Assembly: GCA_045585955.1 (NCBI GenBank)
Contig: JAZMZK010000070.1
Coordinates: forward strand, 1-37,490
Direction: 5' to 3'
Source: SIG78 sp045585955
Lineage (GTDB): Bacteria > Verrucomicrobiota > Lentisphaeria > Victivallales > Victivallaceae
DNA: 37,490 nucleotides
A model generated the notes under the pieces. It did no database searches and was not told where the DNA came from. It saw nothing but the letters and a program-made list of their open reading frames with translations. Each line of letters starts with the position of its first letter. The stretch's first letter is position 1. Shown one piece after another: positions 24,981 through 36,900 of this stretch. Position numbers and translations under genes: made by a program.

Positions 24981-27900
24981 TTACGCAAGTCTGCCAATCA
25001 GGTCGTAACCCTTCTTTTCAGTCTTATCTTCGTATTCTCCGGCAACTTCGACACAGATGCTGTAATCTCCGGCAGAAAGTTTCATACCGGATTCGTATGC
25101 CTGGAAATCACCCAACACACCGTTTTCGTCGCGGACAGCGTAGGTCACTACGATATTTTTATCGATGTAGTAGGTCATTTCAAACTGTTCGCCGTCAGCT
25201 ACTGACAGATCGTAAGCATCCTTTTCGTTGGCATAAACGCTGCCGGAGAAGAATCCACTTCCCAGATCGCCTTCATAGTCGATGATCGTGGCTTTATTCC
25301 AGGAACCGGTGACATCATCCAGATAGACATCATTGTCGGCGCCGTTGTTCATCAGGAGCACTGAATCCTTACTGGCATTGAAAACCTCAAGATTCTTCAG
25401 GTCGCCAACATACAGTTTGGAATTCTTACCCAGAGTCAAAGTATCTTTACCGGAACCGAAGTTGATGGTGCCGTCCACTTCAACAATGCTGTTGGAACCA
25501 AGCTTGAAGGCATCTTTGCCGGCAGTCATGGTCACATCACCATTGATTGCAGCTTCAGTCAGAACAGCTTCAGCTTTCTTGGTAGCTGCCTTGCCGCTGT
25601 TTACAGTGAACTTGTTCACGCCATCGAGTTCGTCAGCAGTAAAGTTGCTCTGGCTGCCGACATTGATGGTCTGGACATTTTTGATTTCCCCGGCTTCAAA
25701 TGTGGCGAGCTTACCGGTTGTGATGCTGTTCTTGCCGCCGGCAAGATCGATAGCATCAGCCTTAAAGGTGGCATTAGTGCCAACGCTGATCTTGTTGTTC
25801 TTGGAGGTACCTGCAATATCAGTACCGGTGAAACCGGTCACTTTATCGCCATCTCTGGTTTCGGTACCGAACACCACATAGGAATCTTTACCGGTGGTCA
25901 AATTAGCCACACCGTCAGCATCACCATAAATGGTCACCTTGGAAGCAGTTCCAACCTTGATGGAAGTTCCGGTATCAGTTGCCACACCACCGTTAGTGAT
26001 ATTACCGTTGCCATCAACAGTACCAAGAGTAAAGTTCACATAGCTGCCGATAGAGAGTGTGTTGTTCATTTCGGCAGCAATGTAGTTGCCGTTGATCATC
26101 ACATCGGTCCAGTCAGCACCGGTGCCGTCTTTCTTGGCTTTCTTGCCGGAAGACACACTGAAGGTGGTTATGCCGGAAATATTTCCGCCGACTGTAACAT
26201 CGCTTCTGGCGCCGACCGTAAAGCTGTTTCTGCCGCCAGCCAGACTGACATTGCCGGCAATAGTCAAGGTGCTGTCAGAACCGATCTTGATCTTTTCATT
26301 ATTGTTCTGACCGTTGATATTGCCGGTATTGGCAATAAATTCACCGTCATTGTTTTTAGCACCAACTGTCACATTCGACTCTTTACCGATCGTCATACCG
26401 CCGAAGTTGTTGATAATACCATTGATGGAAACATCATCGTAGTTGCCGATCGTGATGGTATTGGTACCACCATTGCTGCTCTTGAGGATGCTGCCGACTG
26501 CAAATTCGATCCGCTTGTCTTCCTTACCGCTCTTGACCGTGATCGCAGTTTTGCCAGCTGCCATTTTTACATTGACATTGGCAAGCTCGGTACTGGTCGT
26601 GGTAACCTTGATGTTTTTCACATCGGAAACAGTGGTTGAGTTGGGCTGCGAACCGTCAGCAATGTTGATAACATAGCTGCCATTGACTTCGTCGCGGGTG
26701 ACAAACATCGTGTTCTGGTTGCCGTCGACATAGTAGTAGATGTCGTTCAGTTTTTCCAGCTCGTAACCATTGATCGTCAGGATATTTTCAAGATCGATAT
26801 CCACATTGATCCGATTGTCAGCATCGGTCAGGTTCAGCTTGATATCTTCAAGTCTGTTGCCTTCAAAGACACTGTCTGCGGCGGTCAATTCGGTGCCGGG
26901 CTGTTCACCTTTAAGCTCAATATCGCCGAGCAGATCATCACCGCTCTGGAAGACTGTACCTTCTTCAATAACCAGCGTTGCGTTGCTGCCGGCAGAGATG
27001 TTGAGTTTGTTTTTGCTGCCGCCGACAAACATATACTTACCGTTGAGTTTACCGGTAAAGGCGGCATTTTCGGCAAAGTAACCGTTGTGTTCCACAAAGA
27101 GCATATCAGCTGTAAGAGTGCCATCCAAAGTGGCATCGTTCGCCAAACGCAAACTGCCGTTTCCGGTAACAGTTGCAGAAAATTCGGAAGCACCGCTGAT
27201 GTAGATCTTGCCAACATTAGTGATCACCGCTCCACTGAAGAAAGCATTGGTAACATTGATGATACCGTTATTTACAAACTCACCGGTGCTGGTAAAGCTT
27301 GCGGTTTCGGTAACATTCAGCACTGCATCGGCATTGACCGTAACATTATTGCTGACGACCTTGCCGTTACCTTTGCTGACATTCACGGTGGTTGCAACAG
27401 GTTCTTCACCTTCTTCGAAAGTTTCGCCGATGACCATATTGCCAGAGTTGAATTCACCCAGAATATCAAATCCGGTGTTGCCAAGAATATTGGCAGTGCC
27501 TTCAACAGTCATACTGCCGCTGGCGGCAACCTTGGCGTTGCGGATATCCGCATCGTTGGCGACCGTTACCGTACCGGCAATGATGCTTTCCTTGACTGCG
27601 GCATCATCCAGCTTGATGTTGCCGAAAGCGGCTTCTGCGCCTTCTGTCACATTCAGCATGGCGTCTGCACCGTTGAGGCTCAAAGTACCATCCAAATTAA
27701 ACTTGCTTTCCACAGCCAGTTCATTGGTGGTAGTTACATCCATGGTAACAACTTTGCCATCAACAGATTCAACGATCATATCCTGCGCCAGATCAAGGTT
27801 GGTGTAATTTCCGGCATAGAATGTCAGTTTTTCTGCAAAGAGCTCGCCTTTTTCATCAGCGTGCTGTTCATCATCCATACCGGCAACATCGTCAAAGGCG

Positions 27901-30900
27901 TTGATTCCGTAGTAGAAACCGTCCTTACCGGCTTTGCCTTCAACCAAGTCAGCCAATTCGCTGCCAGCCCATGCGTTGTTGAACACATAAGTATCCATCT
28001 GGGCATTGCTGACCGCCACATCGCCGTTGGCATCGTAGAACGCATTCATACCTTCGGCAACATTGAATGTTATATCGCCATCGTTCCAGGCAAATTCACG
28101 ATCTTCGGCAAGGTCGATCACCAGCTTGGCGCCTTCCATATCGTCAGCAACATTTACGGTGAACTTACCATCGTTGACAAATTCGCCGGTGGCAGTGAAT
28201 TTGCCGGTTTCGGCAATTTCCACATCACCATTGTTGACAAAGTCGCCATAGACGGCATTTTCGCTGTTCAGCTTCAATGTACCGCTGTTGATCATGCTGC
28301 TGGCGGTCATGGTTCCATCAACCGTTACAGAGCCGTTATTGGTCATGCTGTCGGCGGTCATGGCGCCGTCAACAGTTACCGCACCATTGTTGACCACAGT
28401 TACGGCAACGAGTTCGGCTTCGGCAGCCACAGTTACCGAACCATCTTTGCTGACGGTCAGAGTGGAGTTTTCAGCCATTTCAAACTTGGTGTCATCGACC
28501 ACGGTCACATTGGCATCGGCGGTCAGGTTCATTGTAACCTTGCCCTTATCGAGGGTTTCGATCGCCACATCTTTGTTGATCGTGTAATCGCTGTAAGTGC
28601 CATTGTAGAACTTGACAGCGTTGATACCGGGTTTGATTTCCACAGCATTGCCGTTGAGTTCGGTATCCTTGAAAGTATTGGCACCCAGCGAAGCTGCCAG
28701 ATTTTCGCTCCATTCGGCATTGAAGTACAGCGCATCACTCTTGGTGTTGACCAAATAGAGGTCGCCGTTTTCTTTATCATTGAACAGGAGGTTGTCCTGA
28801 ACATTGCCATTGACTGTTACCGAACCGAAGTCGGTTACGCCTTGGGCACCGTCGATGATCATCCAGACACCATCGCGATCAACTTTAACATTCAGCTTGC
28901 CGAGGTTTACAAGGTTGTTGACCTTGATCAAACTGTCGGCATCCATATTGATAGTGCTGTTTTTGTAGTTGTTGGAAAGGGTACCGATCACATTCAACAC
29001 GGCTTTGCCGGTCAGTTCAATGGTTCCGGCGTTGTTGGCATCAATGCCGTTGACCAGACCTCGCACATTGAATGTGCCGTCAGCAATGGTCAAAGTTCCG
29101 CCGTTGTTAAATTCTTTGCCAACAGTGTTTTCGTCGCCATTGTATGTACCATTGACTTTGACTGTACCATAGTTTTGGAAAATATTGATATTGGCATTTC
29201 CATTGACCACAACTTCGCGGGCGCGGTTATTGACAAAAGTGCCTTTAATATAGGTAGCGCCATCAATAGTGACAGTGCCGTTATTGTCAACCACACTGAC
29301 TTTATCGCTGTTGAAAGTACCGCCTTTCTTGACATTCAGTGTGGCACCGTCAACGATATTCAGCTTGGCAGCCTTATCAGCCTCGGTAATACCGGCAGTG
29401 GTGTTCAGATTGAACACGCCGCCTTCGAAGATATTCAGCGCGATCTTGCTGTTATCCAACAGCTCACCGCCAATCTGATTATAGCCACAGCTGGCATCGT
29501 TGGTAACACTCATAACGCCGTGGACATCGGTTGTGCCATAGTTGGCAAAGATACCGTCAACGCCATTGTAATGACCGATCACATTGACTTGGCCCTTAAC
29601 ATCCAGTTTGCCGCCGCCCTGCACATACAAGTTGGAAGCAGAAACAATACCTGTTTCAGCCACAGTAAGTTTGTCGTCTTCAGCAACAGTATCGCTGAAT
29701 TCATCCCAGCTGCCGACGGACAGCAGAGCAGTATCAACAGTATCAGCCAAAGTGGTATTGCCCAAAACCTTGATATTGCCGGTGACAGCCTTATCTTCGG
29801 CCTTGACAAAACCTTTCAGAGTACCGTTGAAGTCTTCCAAAGTAACCGTGGAATTGTTGGTAACGCTCTGGAGAGTCAACGATACAGTGTCTTTCAGGAC
29901 AACATCGCCGTCATTGACCAGACTGCCGAATTCCATAACGCTGTCGCCGGTGGCGGTCAGGCTGCCGGTGTTTTCCACACTGTCAGCAGCAAGGTTGCCG
30001 CCGGAGATGCTCATTGTGCCATTGTTGGTCAGAGCTTCGGCATCTGCTTTGCCGCCGGTGATGCTCATTGTACTATTGTTGGTCAAAGTATCAGCAGCCA
30101 CATTGCCAGCGGAGATATTTACCGTGCCGTCGTTGACCATTTCGGTAATTTCAGCAGTGTAACCATCCATTGCCAAAGTGCTCTGGTTGACCAGCTTGTT
30201 GACATCCATGGATTTTTCGATATCCAATGTACCGCCTTGGGCAATGGTAACCGTGCCGCCAAAGTTGATTTCGTCAAGTTTGGCAGTGCCCGCAACATTG
30301 ATTTCCGCATCAACGCCCCAGTTGTAGCTGTTAAGTGCCTTCGCAGTGAAAATACCACCTTCGGCAACCTCGATCTTGCCTCCACCGGCAAAGACAAATC
30401 TGTCGCTGACATTCAACTCGCCGTTGACCGTCAGAGTATCGTTCATCTTCATAACTGTAGTAACATTGACAACACCATCGATCACACGATCCGGATCTGT
30501 ATCCCACAGTATATCAGCATTTACGGTTACATTCTTGCCGATGTACTTGGAATAGATTTCAGAACCTTCGACTGACATATCAAGTTTTTCGCCGCTTTCG
30601 AGGGAAACAAGATTGCCCTGTGCATCAAAGGTGATACCGTAGTAACCCATGTTGATGGTCAAACCATTGGGATTGGCAGTTGCTACATCCACATGCAGCG
30701 CATCGCCGTTCGCAACGGTGATCACATTGGTTTTTGCTCCGGCGGCGGCTACGGCATCATCCACATCGGCAAATGCGTTGAAACCGAAGTATTTGCCTTC
30801 GCCCAGGTCAGCCATGTATTCTTCATTGCTCCATTCAGCATTGACAAAGATCGCTGTGGGATCGACATTGGAGATAACCACATCGCCATCACTCAAATAG

Positions 30901-33900
30901 GTGACCTTGAAGTTTTCGCCGCCATTGATGAAAGTGATCTTGTCATTGCCTTCCATGCTGACCTTGCCATTGAGATCAATGACCTTGACTGCACCGACCA
31001 AACCGGCAGCATCGATCACGATCGAGGCACTTTCGCCCATAGTGAAAGCATCGTTGCTGACAGTCAGGGTACTGGCGGCATCCATGGTAAGAGTGCCATT
31101 TAAAGCCAGTTTTACAGCATCCAGAGCGGCTCCTTTCTTGAGCTCAACTTCCGCACCGGCGGAAACCGTCAGAGAAGTCGTTGCATTGACTGTGGAGTCA
31201 TTGACAGTCAACTTGACAGTTTTGCCTTCGGCTTCATAAATTTCCAGATTACCGGCAGTATAGGTCGATTTGTTCTGCAAAGTTACATCAGCATTACCAG
31301 CCATATAGCCATTGCTGCCGTAACTGCCGATGGCGGCATAGGAACCAGCCGACCAAGTTGAGTTATCAACTGTGACCACCGCCTGACCCGCCATGTAGGT
31401 ATTGTAACCATTCTGAATAGTCATGGTACTGTCGGTCACATTGAAATTGCCGCGGATATAGGAATAGCTATAGACTACATCTGCATTGACAACATTGACT
31501 TCACTGTTTTCAAATTCACCGATAGTTCCGCCGTTGTACTTGGTTCTTTCAGCTTCGGCACTACCGATATTGACCACAGACTTGTTGCCATCTTGTGCCC
31601 AAATCAGGAAGTTGGAGTTGGTGAAGTTGCCGGTAATATTGGCAGTCAGATCACCACCATAGTTGTTGTAACCTGCACTGAAATCACCAGTAACAGTGTT
31701 TTCACCAGACCAAGTGCTTACACCAGAGGACAATCTTACTTCACCACCGATATTCGATTCGCTGATAGCAGCCCCATCAAGCACCAACAGATGACCGGTC
31801 AGCTTATTGATATTCAATGTGCTTTCGCCGGTAACCTGAACTGTACCGTTGTTGTTCAGGGTCTTTTCAACGGTCAAATCACCGCCGTTTACATTCAAGG
31901 TGCCGTTTACTGTACTGCTGCCCTTGATGTTCAGCTCGCCAGCCACATTTACGGTGCCATCGGTACCCAGCTGCAACAGCTGCTGATCGGTTTCGTGTTC
32001 GCCCAGCTGGACATAGCCGCTTTCGTTGATGTTGGCAACGCCGCCGCTGAACACATTAAGGAAGGTGGACTGGAGTTTTCCGTCAACATTAAGCACACCG
32101 GCTTTTGCGGCATCGGCTATTTCGCCGTTTTCCACAGCCACGATCGCAGCTTTGACTTCAGCACCTTCTTTGATATTGACCACGCCGTTAGCATTGGCGT
32201 TGAGGTTCTGCGTAATGTTCAGCTTGCCTTCAATATCAATAGTGCCGCCCTTGACTTCCTTATCATTGCCGAACGCAAAGTAGTTGTCCTCGCCCGCCAT
32301 CAGGTAGTGAGCGGTAACTTCAGCATCTTTATCAATGGTCAGAGTAGAACCATTGACCACCTTGTTGACCCCGGCAAGCTTGTTGGTACCTTCAAGAGCA
32401 GCGTTGCCGCTGAAGATAACATTACCAGTGATATTATCAGCAGTGCCGATCGTGGAGTCTTTCAGACCGCCGCCGGTTACTTCGATAGCGTTGCCGGTCA
32501 GAGTAGCGATATTCAGAGTGCTGGTCTTTTCGCCGTTGACGAAGAAATCACCGGAGTTGTCAACCTTTCCCGCTACCAGCAAGGAGTCTTTCATATTGAC
32601 CGTACCGTTGGATTTAACGACCAACAGATCGCCCTCTCTTTCCATGACTTCGCCATTGGAGTTGTACATGGTAATATAGAGTTCGGAATTGGTCAGATTC
32701 AACACCCCGGCAAAATCTTTGCCGACCAGAGGTCCACCGCCATAAACAGTACCACCGACCTGGAAGTGGGCGCTGTCGTTGCCGTTTCCACCGCCGATAT
32801 TGCGGACGATAGAATCGGTAATATTCAAGGTCGCAACTTCGCCTTCACGGAAACCTTCGGGAGAGGTGGCAGGAGAGTTGCCCCACCAGACCTGGGCATC
32901 CCAGCCGATTTCGTTGGAATTGTATTTGTACAGATCGTCAACCCAGCCGGTACCGATGCTGACTGCACCGCCGTAATACAGCACGCTGTTATCCAAAGAC
33001 ATTTCAGCGCGATCGATCAAACTGATCCAAGTGGTGCTCAAGGTAGAGTCAGTAACGGTAACATCGGCAGCAGTTCCGAAATGCGGACCGTTGTTGTTGC
33101 CCTGGGTGTAGTCATTGGTCCAGTATTTGTAAGTACCGGCTTCGACCGCCGCCTTGACCTCGGAAGCACTGCGGGGCATGGCTTTGATCTCTTCATCGGT
33201 AAAGTTGTTGAAGTTGATACCGACAATGGAGTTATCAAAACTCATCGACCCCTGATTGGCGGTCAGCCAACCTTTGTGACCGGCATACACCGTTTGAGTG
33301 GTACCGATGATGGAATTGGTAACAGTCAGCAAAGTGCCTTTATTGGGCAAATACAGTTTTCCGATAGCAAAGTATGCGTCATCAAAGACAAGTTTCGCAC
33401 TGCCATTCTGAACCGTAACACCATAGAGGTCAGCCCCCTTGCCGGTACCGCCGGTAATGGTATAAGTTCCGGCATTGTTGAGTTTGACAGTATAATTATT
33501 GACCATATCACTGCCCATGCCGGTAACATCAACGGTGATTTCGCCGCCGAGTTCATTGGCCTTGGTCAACGCATCTTTACTGCTGGCAAAAGCGTTGGCA
33601 CCGATCACCAGACCTTCACCGACAACATCACCGTTGCTTTTATCAGCCCATGCTGCATTTACATAGAGTGTATCAGTACTGACATCAGTCAGGATCACAT
33701 CCCCATCTTTTCCGTAGAGCAGAGTCATACCTTCGCCGTTGATCAAGTTGACCTTGCCTTCCAAACTTTCTGTGCCAGTGAGATCAATGATCGTCTGGGT
33801 GCCGCCGGTAAAGGCGTTACCGTCGATGGTTATAGTACCGTTTTCGCCCAGAGTAAGAGTATTGGCTGTGAATTTGGAAGCTCCATCCAGAGTCAACGCA

Positions 33901-36900
33901 CCGTTGACCGTAACAGTATCGGTAACAACATCGCTGTCGGTCAAAGTTGCGGTGGCACCGATACCGATGTAAAGATCGTTTTCCACTTCGATATAAGACT
34001 TATCAGCGGAAAGACTGACCGTATAATCACCGGCATTGTTCAAACCGAGCTTGTAAGCGTAAACCTTGGATTCGCTATTCAAGATCAAAGCAGCATCGGC
34101 TACCGCATTACCATTGTAAGAGTCGCTGCCAACTGCCACATAGCTGTTGAAGTTGTTTTCGGCATCCCAAATGGAGTTGCTCAAGGTCACAGTTGCAAAA
34201 ATCGCCTGATCAACATTTTTCAAGTAAATATTGCTGTCGGCAAAACTTACATCGCCCTTGGCTCGCAGCTGGTGCAAATAGAAATCAGTATTGACAATAT
34301 TTGCCGAACCATTTGCCCCGTGGACATTCAGGATGTTACCGAGCGCAGATTCCTTGCCGACGGTAGTGCGTTCGCCATCTTTTTTACCGATGTTCAGCAC
34401 ATAAGTTGAGTCAGCATTGCCATCTTCCCAGCCCACGATAAAGCTGCCGTTATATGCGCCGGTAATGTTGACCTTGGCATCGTCAACTTTATCAGCCTTA
34501 TACCCCATACGCAGGGAGCTGATAGTGGTTTCACCACTGATATTGTTTTCGCCGTAAGCCATCACGGTACCGCCGATGTTGGAATCGACCAAACCACCGT
34601 TGACCAGCTCAATGGCGTTGCCTTCAACCTTGACAATATTCACTTCAGCGGCATCGCTGCCAGTAACAACAACTTTGCCTTCGTTGGTAAGCACGCCGCC
34701 GATGTCGCGGCCTTCCCAACGGGTAACATTCAACTTACCGCCATAAATATTCAGCAGACCGTCTTCTTTAACGATCGCATTATGTCCATCAATGGTAACT
34801 TCACCGGTGGAGCGGATATTCACTTCGCCGTCTGCCATTACCTGCAACAAATTCTGTCTGGGATCGGAGTGCTTCAAATCAACACTGCCTTCGACTTCAA
34901 CCGTACCATAGTTGAATACCTTCAGGAAACGGGCTTCGACTTCGCCGCCCTCTTTGACCAGAAGCTTGCCGCCCATATCCGCCAAAGTCAGCTCAACGCC
35001 GCCATTTTCAACGGCTATCTGGCTGGCAGTAAGTTTACCGCCATCTTCCACTGCGAGAGTTCCGTTAGCATCAACATTAACAGTCAAACCTTCGCCGGTA
35101 ACTGTACCTTCAACGACCAGTGTGCCGCCTTTTTTGTCGTAAGAATCGGCTTCGCCAACATCCAGCGAACCGTAGTTATCTTCGCCGATAGCGATTTTTT
35201 TGACATCCAGAACCGCTTCTTCTTCCACAGTCAAAGCCGCACCGTTGACGATCTTGGCAATGCCGTCAACCGTGTTTTCGCCTTCCACAGCAGCGTTGCC
35301 AGTAACCAGCATATTGCCGTTGAACTCGGAATCCTTGATACCGCCGCCCAGCACATTGACCCGCTTGACAGTAGAAGCATCAGCAAACTGGAAATCAAGA
35401 GTACTGGTATTGCTGCCAACAACATTCACCGCACCGTTGTTGGTAAGGTTGCCGATTTCCAGCGAACTGCCATCCACGGCAATTGTGTTATTGGCACCGA
35501 CATTGACATTGGCAACGATCAAACGGCTGCCATTTTCGACATTGATCATGTTGCCGCTGCTGGAAATGGTCAGGCTGCCGGGAGCATCGCCACCGGAAAC
35601 TTTCAGCACCGAGTTGTCCATATTGATAGTACCGTTGCTGCCGTTGACAGTGAACCGGGCGCCGCCTTCAAAGTAGGTATTGTTCAAATTGATGGTATTG
35701 CCGTTGCCACGGGTACCGGAGTAACCGGCACGGAACTGCGGACCATCGGTCAAACTGTCATCGCTGGTATCAGTCAGAGTACCGTTGACGGTCAGGAAGC
35801 CGTTACCATAGGCCAAATCCAGCTGGCCGTCGCCGTAGCCCAACACTACCTTACCGGTTTCGTTGACGGTGATACCGTTGTTGTTGGTCCAAACCTTCAG
35901 CGAGAGCGCCTGAACTTCGCCGTTGATGATCATTTCTTCATTAGTGGTGGCAAAACCGTCTGCAACCACATCCAGACCGACAAATTTAACACCTTCTTCG
36001 ATCGTCAGCGAAGCACCGTCACCCATCACGCGGATAGCCACAGATTCAACACTATAGGTGTGCGCTCCCAGATCGACCGTAAATTTCTTGCCGGCAGCGG
36101 CACCGATGGTCAACTTCTGCGCAATATCATTGTATCCGGTATATTCGATATTCGGCTCAACCAGATCGCTTTCGATTTCAATGCGACTGACCTTACTATC
36201 GGTGCAAGCGGCACGCAGTGCGCTTTCAAAGTCCGCAAACGCGTTCACGCCGAAGAACTTGCCGTTGCCGAGATCCGCACCGACTTCGCCGGTGTATTCA
36301 GCGTTGACAAACACCGTCGCCATATCAGCAGTAGTCAGAGCCACATCGCCATCGGTGCCGTAAATAGCAGTAACGCCTTCACCTTCGATAGTGACTTTGC
36401 CTTCAAGCGATTCAGTACCCGCCAGATCAACGACCTTCTTGTAACCGCTGAAGTTGCTCGCATCGATGATGAATTTACCGCCGTCAGCCACAGTCAGCGT
36501 GGTGGCGGTGATACTGCTGCTGGCATCCAAAGTCAGTGTGGAAGTGGCGTCCACGGTGATGTTCATGGTAAAGGTGGTATCGTTGATAACAGTGGTGTTG
36601 TCAGCAAAAGTAACTTCGGCACCGTTTTTCATTTCCACCGCAATCGGAGCATAGCTTCCGCCGCTGCCGAGATAGATGTAAGTATTGTTGAAATCGGCTT
36701 TGGCATCGTCAAAGTTCATCCATCCGGCATTGATAAATACCACGGTGTTGTTGAAATCGGCAACAGCACCCTGATTGATCTGCATGTAACCGCCTTTGAT
36801 CTGGGTATCTGCACCGGGTTTGGTACCGCCGCCCCAGCTGCCGGTGAAAATTTCTTCGGGGGTACCGGCATTGGCTTCGCGGATGCCGTCAACCGAAAGC

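Noticed and set aside
29950..30165. Coil repeats considered as inverted-repeat or recombinase sites for phase variation
   Set aside because: They are direct, in-frame and coding, with no recombinase gene in the window; length variation is the only reasonable suggestion.
27087..30575. 1162-codon open frame on the plus strand
   Set aside because: It is exactly codon-aligned and antisense to the giant protein, starts without a ribosome site, and has no domain pattern. It exists through codon bias in the sense gene.
31593..34409. 938-codon open frame on the plus strand
   Set aside because: Same register and nature as the other antisense frames; no credible start or protein family.
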